A DNA stretch of 64,000 nucleotides. It comes from Paraperibacillus marinus (lineage in GTDB: Bacteria; Bacillota; Bacilli; Bacillales; DSM-1321). Under the pieces are notes generated by a model. The model saw only the letters and a program-made list of their open reading frames with translations, was not told the origin of the DNA and searched no databases. How positions within the stretch are numbered: position 1 is the first letter of the stretch; each line of letters opens with the position of its first letter. A program made the translations under genes and the position numbers. Below, one piece after another: positions 41,636 to 51,562 of this stretch. The stretch covers positions 3,100,001 to 3,164,000 of the forward strand of contig NZ_CP143542.1 in NCBI RefSeq assembly GCF_046237605.1. Reading direction: 5' to 3'.

Positions 41636-44197
41636 CTAAGGAGCTGCTGTAAAGCTCCATGCGGCGCGGGGCTGCATAGGATTGCCTGCCTTGTCAGCAG
41701 CTTCGATTTCCACGGTATGTTTTCCTGCCGGGAATAACTTTGCGGGTTTATAGATTACTTCCCCTGTCTTGCTATTATATTTAAACGGCTGTGACTTTCC
41801 ATCCAGTTTAAGAATCAGGGAACCGGCATCGACTCCCGTCCCGCTGTCTTTGATGACCGCTGAAATGACTGCTGCGCCCGCTTTCACACGGCTTCCATTT
41901 GATGGAGTGAACCGGGATGGAGAGGGCCCCGTCACATCCTCCGCAGAGCTTGTATAGATGGCCCTAAGCTGGTCAAAATAGAGAATTCCTTTATTTTTAT
42001 TCGCACTGCTGGTCTCGACGATATAGATCTGTTTGATTTTAACCGGCATCGCTGTTCCTGCCGGCATGGATGCATACACATGCTTCCAGCCCTCCCAGTT
42101 AAGCTTTCCCTGGCCAGTAAAATCCACAGTAAAAGGTTTGCCTTTTCCATCGGTGAGCGAAGCTCTGAGCCAGTGATTCCCCCTATCCCCATAGACCCAT
42201 AATCCGAGCTTTGCCGGTTTGCTTACAATCTCAATGCCTGCACCGGTTTTGCCTTTAAAGTTTATATATACTGCCGATGATCCTGGGTGGTTTGTAAAAT
42301 CATAAGCTAACGAAACTGCATGTGTTCCTTCCCTTACCGGATTCGGCCTGCTAGTCAGTACCAAGCCTGAACTTTTTGCCTTTATGGCAGAAGGCGTAAT
42401 TCCAGTGGTACTTTCAAATCCGTTTAATACCACAGGGGCCTTACCTACATTTAATGAAACTTCTGAGCTTATTCTCCCATATGATACTCTGATTTTTCCG
42501 GACTGCACAGTCCTGCCTGCAGAAAGAATACCTTTTGAATCTATTTTTCCGATATTCCCTTTTGTCTCCCATTTTAACAGTTCAGGAGACAGCAGTACTT
42601 CTCTGCCAGTTTTATCATAGCCTCTTGCCGTAAATGCCTGTCTGCTGCCCGGGTTGATGACAGCATCCTTCGGGGAAATGGAAAGGATTGCCAATTCCTT
42701 GACCACTTCAATGTTTATAACTTTAGAAATGCTGCCGCTGCGTGCGGTCAATTTTCCCTTCACTGCCTGGCTGCCGGCAGTAAACGCACCGCTTCCATCC
42801 ACCCTGCCCAATCCTTTGGTAGTGGACCAGCTTATCTTTTTTGAATCGATGGTTATTCCATTATAATACTTATCCTGTCCCTTCAGCCCTATGACAGTCT
42901 TGGATCTGGCCAGTATCTTGATAGAATCCCCCCTAACAGGAATGATCCTTGCCAAAGGCGCAAGAGGTGCGGTTGAAACGACCATCAGGCTATTGGATAC
43001 AGAACGTTCATATCCATCAGAGGGCCTGTTCAAAAGAGACAAATTGTTATTCCCCGGCTCCCTGAGGGTGTAGGTGGTCGAGCCGCCGCCATCCATATTC
43101 ATAGCATTCCTCATTCCCTTTTTGGCCAGATACGACGCGCCTTCCTCAATGGTGACTCCATTGCTGTACCCGGGCTGACGGCCGTCAAAGGAGGTAATAT
43201 ACAGCTTTCCACCTTTCTCTGAAATGAAGGTGCGGGGATGCCTTTCAGCGTCATCATTTTTCGCCTCTTCAGTAATCCTGCCATCATGAATCATCAGATC
43301 CCCGCCAGAAATGGCCTGAAACGCCTTGTCCATACCGCCGCTGTATGTAATTTGGAATTGAACTTTGCTTCCGGAATCCAGGTTTGCAAGCAGCCAGTCT
43401 GCCTGTTTCCCGCTTGCTGACATTACCCATTTCCCTTCGGTTATGACCGTATCATCCCCGGGGGCAATTCCCTCTACTTCTGCTGTCAGCTCTTGGCCGG
43501 GAGCAAGAAAGTCCTTGATCGGGTTCAGAATGAATTCTGTCTCTTCCCCGGAAGTTTTAGTCGAATAGCTGAATTTAGACGTGAATAGAAAAATGCTGTC
43601 TTTCTGGGTTTCTTTATTTCTACCCCTGTTTATACCATTTAATGTTTTACTTCCTGCCACACCTGAAACCGTGACCTTGCCAGTCATCTTCACTCCCGGA
43701 ACAATATAGGCCTCCCCTCCGGATGTTATGCCAAGTACACTTTTTGATGTCCCTGGAGAGGTAATGATTTCGCCATTTGTAATCTGCAGCCCTATCGGCT
43801 GGCCTGTATAAGGGGCGGCTGTTTTGTAAAAATCCCCGTTGACCCCCGCTATCACTCTGTACCCGCTGCGGTCAATCTGCTTCGCCTGGCTCCTGACCGT
43901 ATCAAGTCCGAGCACCCGGTTTCTCCCTGAAACTGTTTGAAGCTTGATATATGGATTTTTAGGATCCACTTCCAGTGTATTGACAGCCTCTATATGATTT
44001 TTCCCCTTTAACGTATAGTTTGAATGAACCACTCCAGGGCCTGCTGCGTAACCGGCATTTTTCACAGTAGAATATGCATTCAGATCCACAGCCCTAGCTG
44101 TAACATCCGCGCTTTGAGGCAGCAAAGAAACTATCACCAGCACTGCTGCAGCTGTCTTTATGAATTTTGAAACTCCCTTGTTTCTCTCTGATCCCAC
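41636..44197 (-). CDS. Large exported phosphodiester glycosidase (NAGPA domain) with Ig-like modules
   Basis: An 853-residue secreted protein; signal peptide about 1-36. The NAGPA-type catalytic domain spans about 65-415, with VNGDFYKTAAPYTGQPIGLQ and the hallmark NMDGGGSTTY. Two bacterial Ig-like repeats follow (about 420-590; SWSTTKGLGRVDGSGAFTAG and KWETKGNIGKIDSKGILSAG are clearly duplicated), then a jelly-roll-like region (600-770) and a C-terminal Ig-like module. Related enzymes expose or trim phosphodiester-linked sugars, so wall teichoic acid or exopolysaccharide is a possible target. GTG start, GGAGGA upstream. Confidence 0.85.
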   Translation of the reverse strand: MGSERNKGVSKFIKTAAAVLVIVSLLPQSADVTARAVDLNAYSTVKNAGYAAGPGVVHSNYTLKGKNHIEAVNTLEVDPKNPYIKLQTVSGRNRVLGLDTVRSQAKQIDRSGYRVIAGVNGDFYKTAAPYTGQPIGLQITNGEIITSPGTSKSVLGITSGGEAYIVPGVKMTGKVTVSGVAGSKTLNGINRGRNKETQKDSIFLFTSKFSYSTKTSGEETEFILNPIKDFLAPGQELTAEVEGIAPGDDTVITEGKWVMSASGKQADWLLANLDSGSKVQFQITYSGGMDKAFQAISGGDLMIHDGRITEEAKNDDAERHPRTFISEKGGKLYITSFDGRQPGYSNGVTIEEGASYLAKKGMRNAMNMDGGGSTTYTLREPGNNNLSLLNRPSDGYERSVSNSLMVVSTAPLAPLARIIPVRGDSIKILARSKTVIGLKGQDKYYNGITIDSKKISWSTTKGLGRVDGSGAFTAGSQAVKGKLTARSGSISKVINIEVVKELAILSISPKDAVINPGSRQAFTARGYDKTGREVLLSPELLKWETKGNIGKIDSKGILSAGRTVQSGKIRVSYGRISSEVSLNVGKAPVVLNGFESTTGITPSAIKAKSSGLVLTSRPNPVREGTHAVSLAYDFTNHPGSSAVYINFKGKTGAGIEIVSKPAKLGLWVYGDRGNHWLRASLTDGKGKPFTVDFTGQGKLNWEGWKHVYASMPAGTAMPVKIKQIYIVETSSANKNKGILYFDQLRAIYTSSAEDVTGPSPSRFTPSNGSRVKAGAAVISAVIKDSGTGVDAGSLILKLDGKSQPFKYNSKTGEVIYKPAKLFPAGKHTVEIEAADKAGNPMQPRAAWSFTAAP

Positions 44198-44458
44198 TAG
44201 TTTTCCTCCATAATTAGGTCAATATAGTAAAATATTACTCTTATAATGGATAATTTTATCAGAAAATGCGGATAAGAAGTGGAGTATTTTACATCTTTGG
44301 ATAATTTTGTAGGATTATACTTCCTGATTGTGCTATGGATGGATAACCTGAGCAGAGGGAATTTAGGGGTTATGCTCCACTGGTTTAGTGAAAAAAATAT
44401 AAAAATCAGGCCATAACCAGCCTGATATGTTTATAGAGATATTTATCATATAAATGAA

Positions 44459-44761
44459 TTATAGAGCGGGTGTGAAAGATAATCCCTCAATTTTGCAGAT
44501 GTCAATAGTAACTAATGCACCAGACGGTTCAATGAAGGCTGCACAGCAATCATCTTTACAGATGCTGGTAAAAATGAAAGGGCCCGCAGTTACTCCTTCA
44601 ATTGTCAGGTACACATTGGTACCTGGAGTTAAATCCTTCAGTTTGTTACATACACAATCTTTAAGGCTGCAGTTCTGTTTATCGGCCGCTTCACTGCTTA
44701 CACCATTATGGTAACTATTTTTTCTGTATTTTCTGCTGCCGCGGAATAGGCTGTCATCCAC
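44459..44761 (-). CDS. Cysteine-rich protein, possible spore coat/exosporium component
   Basis: A 100-residue protein with Cys clusters NCSLKDCVCNKLKDL and SICKDDCCAAF and a beta-rich middle. GTG at 44761 is chosen because GGAGGT is exactly 6 nt away; the open frame upstream of it has no support. Cys-rich short proteins with a C-x5-C-x-C opening occur among coat and exosporium proteins (CotY/CotZ/ExsY group), but alignment with those is not convincing. Monocistronic. Confidence 0.65.
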   Translation of the reverse strand: MDDSLFRGSRKYRKNSYHNGVSSEAADKQNCSLKDCVCNKLKDLTPGTNVYLTIEGVTAGPFIFTSICKDDCCAAFIEPSGALVTIDICKIEGLSFTPAL

Positions 44762-44906
44762 AATATAACCTCCAGGTAAAATCAAGTATATTTGTAAGGA
44801 CTTTATTAGCACAATATATGACAATGATAAAAAACCTGTATGGGCATCCGCCCGCTCGTTATGGGCCGCATAAAAAAACTGTCCCTGGAACCAGGACAGC
44901 TTTTGT

Positions 44907-45713
44907 TTAGAGAGTAATCTGTTGATACAATTCCTTGCCGATGCGGCTTATAACTCCTTTTCCGTCTTCCTTATTCAAAAGACGATCTATCAGGACGGCG
45001 GCATAGGCCCTGCTTTGTCCGTGGAAGAAAATCCCACAGTCATGTTCCACGCCTGGCAGTTCGCCGGTCTTATTGGCAGCCTGCACTTTTTCAAGGTTCA
45101 TTCTGGAAGGCAGCTTATCCTGGAACTGCTGGCTTAGCATGATTTTTATAGCTTCCGCCCTGCTTTCCGGTGACAGATAGCTTCCTTCCCCAATAGCTTT
45201 CAAACAAATGATCATATCATGGGCTGTTGTGAAATTGTCCCGGCCTTCATTTTTTGCATCCCAATCCATCATTTTCCTGGCAAGCACAGTATCTTTTAGC
45301 CCAGCCTCCTGAATCACCCTGTTAATTTCGTCGAAGCCTATCAGGTCTATGAGCATGTTTGCTGCCGTATTATCAGATACAATGATCATAAGGGCCAGCA
45401 GGTCCTTGACCGAAAGGGAGGTTTCTTCTGATAAAATATGGAGAACTCCGGCACCGCCGGCCTTTTGTGAAAGGGGGATGTTCATTCTGCGGCCAAGCGG
45501 GAACCTGCCCTGCTCATTCAAGCGGAAGGCAGCAAGCATAATAGGGAGCTTGATCAGACTTGCAGCCGGCATGACAGCTCCGCCGTTACACACGGCTGCA
45601 GCCCCGTCGATCTCTATATAAGCTGCGATCCTGCCATCCAGCTGTTCGGAAGCGGACTTCAGGCAGGATTCAAAGTCAGCCAGGGAATTCTTTCTCATGT
45701 TCATATCCATCAC
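44907..45713 (-). CDS. Class A beta-lactamase-fold serine hydrolase, cytoplasmic
   Basis: A 268-residue penicillin-recognising-fold protein. All three active-site motifs are present: SLIK (S-x-x-K) near residue 52, SDN near 112 and KTG near 215. There is no signal peptide, so unlike secreted beta-lactamases it should stay in the cytoplasm. It overlaps the ykfD stop by 4 bp (GTGA), so it is the last gene of the dpp-ykf operon and probably cuts an imported wall peptide. GTG 45713 or ATG 45710 may start it. Confidence 0.85.
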   Translation of the reverse strand: MMDMNMRKNSLADFESCLKSASEQLDGRIAAYIEIDGAAAVCNGGAVMPAASLIKLPIMLAAFRLNEQGRFPLGRRMNIPLSQKAGGAGVLHILSEETSLSVKDLLALMIIVSDNTAANMLIDLIGFDEINRVIQEAGLKDTVLARKMMDWDAKNEGRDNFTTAHDMIICLKAIGEGSYLSPESRAEAIKIMLSQQFQDKLPSRMNLEKVQAANKTGELPGVEHDCGIFFHGQSRAYAAVLIDRLLNKEDGKGVISRIGKELYQQITL

Positions 45714-46720
45714 CGGGAAGCAGCTTTTTCCAGTTGCTCTCTTCCTTCCGTGATTTCACTATTGTATAAATGGCAGGCAACATAATGCCTGTCCTCCGCT
45801 TCCTGCCACCTTGGCTTAATGCGGGCACACACCTCCATGGCCTCTGGGCATCTTGTCCGGAATACACAACCGCTCGGAGGATCAATCGGACTTGGCAATT
45901 CACCTTTTAGGATGATTCTTTCGCGGGAGTCCTCCACATCCGGGTCAGGTATCGGGATGGCTGACATTAATGCCTTTGTATTAGGGTGAAGCGGTTCTTT
46001 ATAAAGACTGCCGCTGTCTGCAAGTTCAACCAGGCTCCCAAGATACATTACCCCGATGCGGTCGCTGATCTGCTTGACCATGGATAGGTCGTGGGCAATG
46101 AATAAAAAGGTAAGGTTCTTTTCCTTTTGCAGCCGCTTCAGCAGATTCACCACCTGGGCCTGGACTGACACATCGAGGGCTGAAATGGGCTCATCGGCTA
46201 TGATGAACTGCGGGTCAAGCGCCAGGGCCCTCGCTATGCCGATCCTCTGCCTCTGCCCGCCGCTGAATTCATGCGGATAGCGGTTCGCATGATCCCGGTT
46301 GAGCCCTACATCTTCAAGAAGCTCATAGACCCGCTGTGATCTTTCCTTTTTATTGCGGAAAAGTCCATGAACCTCCATAGGTTCTGAAATGATTTCCATT
46401 ACCGTCGACCGGGGATTCAGGGAAGCATAAGGATCCTGGAAAATCATCTGCATTTTCCGGTAAAAAGCAAATTTCTCTTTTTCACTCAGTGTGTGGATAT
46501 TCTTTCCTTCAAATAACACTTCCCCATCAGTCCGGTTATAAAGGCCCAGAATGGTCCTCCCCGCTGTTGATTTACCGCAGCCTGATTCACCAACAATCCC
46601 AAAGGTTTCACCCTTCAGGATATCGAAGGACACATCATCAACCGCCTTTAATACTTCCTTTTTCCCGAGCTGGAAATATTTCTTTAAATTTCTGACTTCC
46701 AACAGCGCCTGCTCATTCAT
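45710..46720 (-). CDS. ykfD: Oligopeptide/muropeptide ABC transporter ATP-binding protein
   Basis: A 336-residue ABC ATPase of the OppF/DppF type. Walker A GESGCGKST, signature FSGGQRQRIGIARAL, Walker B FIIADEP and the C-terminal oligopeptide-binding extension with CVFRTRCPEAMEVC (cluster-type Cys) are present. It forms the second ATPase with DppD. The position as fourth ykf gene matches ykfD of B. subtilis. GGAGGA precedes the ATG. Confidence 0.93.
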   Translation of the reverse strand: MNEQALLEVRNLKKYFQLGKKEVLKAVDDVSFDILKGETFGIVGESGCGKSTAGRTILGLYNRTDGEVLFEGKNIHTLSEKEKFAFYRKMQMIFQDPYASLNPRSTVMEIISEPMEVHGLFRNKKERSQRVYELLEDVGLNRDHANRYPHEFSGGQRQRIGIARALALDPQFIIADEPISALDVSVQAQVVNLLKRLQKEKNLTFLFIAHDLSMVKQISDRIGVMYLGSLVELADSGSLYKEPLHPNTKALMSAIPIPDPDVEDSRERIILKGELPSPIDPPSGCVFRTRCPEAMEVCARIKPRWQEAEDRHYVACHLYNSEITEGREQLEKAASR

Positions 46721-46723
46721 TGA

Positions 46724-47638
46724 TTATTCCTCCGTCTCTCTCCCATAACGCCTGGCTGCACATAATTCCTTTTCATAGATGGTTCCGGCCATATCGATAA
46801 TCTCAATGCTTTTCCCTGTGTTCGGTGAATGCAGGAGCTTTCCACCTCCGTAATATATGCCCACATGGTGGACGCTTCCTTTTCCTTCTTCATAGGCAAA
46901 ATATAATAAATCACCAGGCTCAAGCTGATCCAGATCTGTCTCATCCCCGGCATTTAGCTGATCATGCGCATCCCGGGGGATAATATGGCCATTGGCCTTG
47001 CACATGGTATAGGTGAAACCGGAACAATCATATCCATAGCTGCTCATCCCTCCCCATAAATATGGAAGACCGGCAAATTGTTCTCCGCATGCCGCGATAT
47101 CGCTTCCGCCGCCTTTTGGCCGGCTGTCCACTGAGGAATAAATCGCTATGTCACTTCTCTGCAATTCACCTTCACCCAGCGGGGTCTGCACAGTCACCCT
47201 ATCACTTTCTTCCGAGAGTACGGGCAGTACCGTTTGATAAGATATCTCAATCTCTACTGTTTCAAGCTTCAGGACGGCTTTCTTATTCTGGACAACAGCA
47301 GCCGGACGATTTCCTGCGTCCCATGTTTCAAGCTCTGCAAGCTGGACTTTTGGCACCCAGCCCGGATAGCCCCTGCTGTCTTTGGAGGAAGGCTGATTTA
47401 TGCAGATAACATGTGCCCATTCCTCTTTTTCTTCGGTCACCAAAACCTCTTCACCGAATAGAAGCTGAGTCTGCACAAGATTTTCATTACACAGCCCAAG
47501 TCTTGCTTCAAAGTCAAGATCATTCAGCCAGCCTTCCAGCTGGACCGGATTCGTTACTGCCTTCTGATCGATTTCCCTGGCTGAGTCCGGCTGGGTCCAG
47601 ACAGTTGCCGCAGGAACATTTACCACCCATTTACTCAT
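46724..47638 (-). CDS. ykfC: Gamma-D-glutamyl-L-diamino acid endopeptidase, YkfC-type NlpC/P60
   Basis: A 304-residue cytoplasmic cysteine peptidase. Two SH3-like modules (about 1-170) precede the NlpC/P60 domain (180-300) with the nucleophile in YDCSGFTYTM, the His in SVHHVGIYYGG and a second His in LLHSPNTG. YkfC cuts between D-Glu and the diamino acid of free peptides with an N-terminal L-Ala, as in murein recycling. No signal peptide. It overlaps ykfB by 4 bp and is 3 bp from ykfD. Confidence 0.93.
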   Translation of the reverse strand: MSKWVVNVPAATVWTQPDSAREIDQKAVTNPVQLEGWLNDLDFEARLGLCNENLVQTQLLFGEEVLVTEEKEEWAHVICINQPSSKDSRGYPGWVPKVQLAELETWDAGNRPAAVVQNKKAVLKLETVEIEISYQTVLPVLSEESDRVTVQTPLGEGELQRSDIAIYSSVDSRPKGGGSDIAACGEQFAGLPYLWGGMSSYGYDCSGFTYTMCKANGHIIPRDAHDQLNAGDETDLDQLEPGDLLYFAYEEGKGSVHHVGIYYGGGKLLHSPNTGKSIEIIDMAGTIYEKELCAARRYGRETEE

Positions 47639-48732
47639 GAAAGACTTCCCCTTCCTTCTGCTGAAAGACCCTTGATTCCAAGTCCCGGGGCTTCCGGGAA
47701 CGAAATTTTTCTTCCATTATATTCAATTCCTCCCTCGGCAATATCAAAGGAAAGCAAGAGCGGAGCATCAAAATCATATCTCGTTATATTCTTTTTTGAG
47801 GCTGCAAAGTGTGCCGCAGCTGTTAAACCAATCTTGGTTTCGATCATGCTGCCAACCATGCATTCAACACCGCAGCTTTCCGCAAGCACATTGATTTTCT
47901 CTGCATGATATATGCCGCCTGCCTTCATAAGCTTGATATTTATCAGGTCGGTACTTCTTGTCTTCAGAACCTCAAATGCCTGAAGCGGTGTAAACACACT
48001 TTCATCAGCCATGATAAGGGTTTCCACCCCATCTGTTACCTGCTTCAATCCTTCTATATCCGCTGCAGGGACCGGCTGTTCCACAAGCTCAATATCAAGT
48101 CCCATGTCTTCCATTTTCCGGATGATCCGGATGGCTTCCTTAGGAGACCAGCCCTGATTGGCATCCAGCCTGATCTTTACATCTTTTCCGGCAACTTTTC
48201 TAATTTCCCTGATTCGCTCAAGATCTGAATCGGCATCCTTGCCTACTTTGATCTTCAGGACATTGAATCCCTGCCGGATGATGGAATCAGCGTCTTCGGC
48301 CATTTCCGCCGCACTATTGACGCTTACAGTAAAGTCAGTCTCCACCTCATCACGGAATCCCCCGAGATACTGGTAAAGAGGGAGTCCCGCATTTTTTGAC
48401 AGACAGTCGTACAAAGCCATATCCACAGCGGCTTTGGCACTTCCATTCCCGACCATAAGGGCATGCATCCCCTGGAACAGAGCTTCATAGTTTAATAGGT
48501 TTCTATTCTGCAGGTATGGCTTTAATACCGAATGGACTGCAGATTCAATAGATTGGAGGCTTTCACCGGTAATGACGTGGGTCGGCGGAGCCTCCCCCCA
48601 TCCTGTTAATCCATTTTCACATGTGATCTTAACGATGATTGTGTCTGCCGCTTCCACTGTTCTGAGCGCCGTCTTAAAGGGCTTGACAAGCGGGACCCTG
48701 GCTCTGTATGTTTCTAACTGAATCAATTTCAT
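47635..48732 (-). CDS. ykfB: L-Ala-D/L-Glu epimerase
   Basis: A 365-residue enolase-superfamily enzyme (muconate-lactonizing subgroup) converting L-Ala-D-Glu to L-Ala-L-Glu. The acid-base lysines are in KIKVGKD and KLMKAGGI; metal ligands lie in RLDANQGW, VEQPV and ADES. It lets wall dipeptides be hydrolysed by ordinary peptidases. It follows ykfA and overlaps ykfC, as in B. subtilis. Confidence 0.93.
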   Translation of the reverse strand: MKLIQLETYRARVPLVKPFKTALRTVEAADTIIVKITCENGLTGWGEAPPTHVITGESLQSIESAVHSVLKPYLQNRNLLNYEALFQGMHALMVGNGSAKAAVDMALYDCLSKNAGLPLYQYLGGFRDEVETDFTVSVNSAAEMAEDADSIIRQGFNVLKIKVGKDADSDLERIREIRKVAGKDVKIRLDANQGWSPKEAIRIIRKMEDMGLDIELVEQPVPAADIEGLKQVTDGVETLIMADESVFTPLQAFEVLKTRSTDLINIKLMKAGGIYHAEKINVLAESCGVECMVGSMIETKIGLTAAAHFAASKKNITRYDFDAPLLLSFDIAEGGIEYNGRKISFPEAPGLGIKGLSAEGRGSLS

Positions 48733-48779
48733 GTTTATTCCCCTTTAGTCATGTTGGCTGACAGTCTCCTCTATGGCCG

Positions 48780-49700
48780 TTAAGAAACCCCGCTTTCAAA
48801 GGCAACCGCCTTGTCTCTCGTATCCAGCACCGCATGGACGCCAAGCGGCACGGCATAATGCGGCGAACAATGCCCGATTAGAAAGCCCTTCAGGCAAGGC
48901 TTGCCCGCAAGCTTGATGTAATGGTCCAATACTTCATCTAGCGACAGGGACAGCTTTCTCTCAGAAACACAATTGTTGAAATTTCCAATCATAAATCCAG
49001 CCGACTCGGTCAGCCTGCCAGCCATATAAAGCTGGTTCAGCATGGAATCCACAGCCCTCGGCTCTTCATTGATATCTTCGATAAGCACAATCTTATCCTT
49101 AGTATCAATTTCAAACGGCGTCCCTATGGAACTGGCCATTAAAGATAAATTACCTCCGCAGATCAGTCCCTCCGCCTTCCCTTCAATAAGTGTTTCAAGC
49201 TTGGAGAATTGTTCTGAGTACACAAAACCTTGATCATTGAATAACTGTTCGAAGGAGGCTTTCGAATCCTGATGCACGTCCTGCTTGCCAATATCAGAAG
49301 CAAGCATTGGCCCATGGAAAGTCACCAATCCGGTTTTTTGATAGATAGCCGTATGAAGGAAAGTTATATCGCTGTAGCCCCAGAAAATTTTGGGATGCGC
49401 TTTAATAATGGAATAATCTATTTCGGATGCAATTCGAGCCGTCCCGTAACCTCCGCCGGCACAAATGACCGCCTTCACCTCATCATCAAGGAACATTTCG
49501 TGCAGGTCCGCGAGCCGTTCGGCATCAGCCCCTGCAAGATAGCCATATTCTTTTTTTACATACCGGCCCATTTTGACCTTAAGGCCCAATCCTTCCAGAA
49601 AAGACAGCGACCGCTGCAGACTTTCCTGATCCGGCGGGCTTGCCGGCGCGATAATTCCCACACAATCCCCAGCTTGAAGGCGCCCTGGTTTTATTGACAT
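48780..49700 (-). CDS. ykfA: LD-carboxypeptidase (peptidase S66), YkfA
   Basis: A 306-residue S66 serine peptidase that releases the terminal D-Ala from tetrapeptides. FWGYSDITFLHTA contains the nucleophile Ser, EDINEEPRAVDSML the Glu and IGHCSPHYAVPLG the His. ATG 49700 is preferred over GTG 49709 since GGAG then lies 8 nt away. No signal peptide. First of the four ykf genes. Confidence 0.92.
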   Translation of the reverse strand: MSIKPGRLQAGDCVGIIAPASPPDQESLQRSLSFLEGLGLKVKMGRYVKKEYGYLAGADAERLADLHEMFLDDEVKAVICAGGGYGTARIASEIDYSIIKAHPKIFWGYSDITFLHTAIYQKTGLVTFHGPMLASDIGKQDVHQDSKASFEQLFNDQGFVYSEQFSKLETLIEGKAEGLICGGNLSLMASSIGTPFEIDTKDKIVLIEDINEEPRAVDSMLNQLYMAGRLTESAGFMIGNFNNCVSERKLSLSLDEVLDHYIKLAGKPCLKGFLIGHCSPHYAVPLGVHAVLDTRDKAVAFESGVS

Positions 49701-49852
49701 ACACTGCACTCCTTTTCATGTATCTTATTGATCGATTATATATTCTGTCATTGTAGTCATACTGGCTATTGGACAAGCCGGTTGAACAAATTAGCGGCTC
49801 TCACAAACTAACAATCTGTCAGGAATACAGCCTTCTGAAAAGTCCTCTATAA

Positions 49853-49883
49853 AAGAGGGATGTTCAGGCGAACATCCCTCTAA
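49853..49883 (-). terminator. Hairpin after dppE
   Basis: AGAGGGATGTTC and GAACATCCCTCT with a 5-base loop, then TTTTATAG on the minus strand. It lies inside the dpp-ykf operon, so it probably attenuates the ykf part or stabilises the dppE message. Confidence 0.75.
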
Positions 49884-49886
49884 TCA

Positions 49887-51518
49887 TTAATTCTTCTTAT
49901 CCGCCCATTTCAATTCCATATATCCAACAGGGTGGCGTACAATTCCTTCTACTTTGTCGCTTTGTAAATAAGAGTTGTTATAGAAATATAATGGGAAGAT
50001 CGGAGCTTCGTCCATCAGCAGCTTCTCAGCCTGGTACATGAGCTCAAAACGCTTCTTTTCGTCTGATTCTGACTTAGCGTCTTTAATCAGTTTGTCATAC
50101 TCTTTATTACTCCATCCAGTCCGGTTCATGGCAAGTCCGGTTGTGAAATTTTCCAGGAAGTTGATCGGATCGCTGTAATCAGCGAGGAATGAGCTTCGGG
50201 AAAGCTGGAATTTAAGCGCCGTCTGTTCTTCCGTGAATACAGCCGCTTCCATATTGGCAAGCTTCACATCGACTCCAAGGTTTTTCTTGTACATCTCCTG
50301 CATGGCTTCAGCTATCGCTTTGTGTGTATCGCTTGTGCTGTAGTGAAGGGTCACTTCAGGGAGCTTGGAATAACCTTCTTCTTTAAGACCTTTTGACAGA
50401 AGGGATTTCGCTTCTTCTACATTTGTCTTAATAAGGTCGCCGCTTGCTTCACGGAAATCCTTGCCGTCTGGATCCTTGAACCCGTAAGCTACAAAACCGT
50501 AGGCCGGCTTTTCTTTATTTTTTGTTACGAAATCGACGATATCCTGCTGATTCACAGCTAGGGCAAAAGCTTTACGGATATTTTGGTTCTGGAACGGTTC
50601 CTTTGTCACATTAAAACGGAAGAAATACGTGCCAGCCTGACCTGATGATTTAACTTTGCCAGATTTGTGCAGCTCTTCTGCGTTATCCGGAGGTACACTG
50701 GAAGAATCAAGCTTTCCTGTTGTGAACATTTGATATTCCGTATTGGTATCACTGATAATGTCCCAATGTACTTCATCCAGCTTCACTGACTTGGAATCCC
50801 AATAATTCTTGTTTTTTGCCATGACAAAATTGCTGTCATGCTGCCAGGATTTTAAGGAGAATGGCCCATTTCCGACAAATGAATCTGCTTCAGCGAACCA
50901 TTTAGGATTTTCTGTTGCTGCCTTTTCATTGATCGGGAAGAAACAAGGATTTGTAATGACACTCAGGAAGTAAGCCTGCGGGCTTGTCAGTGTCACTTCA
51001 AATGTCTTATCATCCACTGCCTTGATCTTTACATCTTCTTTCTTGCCTTTACCAGAGTTATAGCTTTCTGCTCCTTCAATGAAGTTTGCAAGAAAAGCAG
51101 CGGGTGAACCTGTCTTTGGATCCATCAGGCGCAGCCAGGAATAGACAAAGTCAGAAGCCTTCAAATCATCCCCGTTAGACCATTTTGCGTCCTTGCGGAT
51201 ATGGAAGGTATAAACCTTGCCATCACCTGAAACATCCCATTTTTCAGCTGCCGCTGCTTTTGGTTCATGAGATTCGTCAAGGCGGGTAAGTCCTTCCATC
51301 AGATTGTTCAGTGGATTCCAGGAAACCGCATCGAATCCCTGAGCTGGGTCAAAGGATGTAGGCTCAGTGCCATTATTGAGATTCAGCACCTTTTTCCCTC
51401 CGCCTTTTTCTTTATTGCCATTTGCGTTAGATTCCGTCCCCGCATTTTCCTTAGCGGTACATGCAGCCATCGTAAAGATTAAAAGAGCAGCCATTATCAT
51501 TGTTAAAAGCTTCTTCAT
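49887..51518 (-). CDS. dppE: Dipeptide/oligopeptide-binding lipoprotein
   Basis: A 543-residue extracellular solute-binding protein (family 5). The signal peptide ends with the lipobox MAAC at about residue 19, so it is membrane-anchored. PTSFDPAQGFDAVSWNPLNN and WSNGDDLKASDFVYSWLRL are the conserved N-terminal blocks. It catches peptides for DppBC. As in B. subtilis it is the fifth gene; the hairpin after it may raise its level over downstream genes. Confidence 0.94.
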   Translation of the reverse strand: MKKLLTMIMAALLIFTMAACTAKENAGTESNANGNKEKGGGKKVLNLNNGTEPTSFDPAQGFDAVSWNPLNNLMEGLTRLDESHEPKAAAAEKWDVSGDGKVYTFHIRKDAKWSNGDDLKASDFVYSWLRLMDPKTGSPAAFLANFIEGAESYNSGKGKKEDVKIKAVDDKTFEVTLTSPQAYFLSVITNPCFFPINEKAATENPKWFAEADSFVGNGPFSLKSWQHDSNFVMAKNKNYWDSKSVKLDEVHWDIISDTNTEYQMFTTGKLDSSSVPPDNAEELHKSGKVKSSGQAGTYFFRFNVTKEPFQNQNIRKAFALAVNQQDIVDFVTKNKEKPAYGFVAYGFKDPDGKDFREASGDLIKTNVEEAKSLLSKGLKEEGYSKLPEVTLHYSTSDTHKAIAEAMQEMYKKNLGVDVKLANMEAAVFTEEQTALKFQLSRSSFLADYSDPINFLENFTTGLAMNRTGWSNKEYDKLIKDAKSESDEKKRFELMYQAEKLLMDEAPIFPLYFYNNSYLQSDKVEGIVRHPVGYMELKWADKKN

Positions 51519-51562
51519 GCATTTTCCCCCTCTTTTTTTTTACAGCATACATTTATATGTTC

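Noticed and set aside
44907..45713. Antibiotic-resistance beta-lactamase
   Set aside because: It lacks a signal peptide and is translationally coupled to muropeptide recycling genes, so a resistance role is unlikely.
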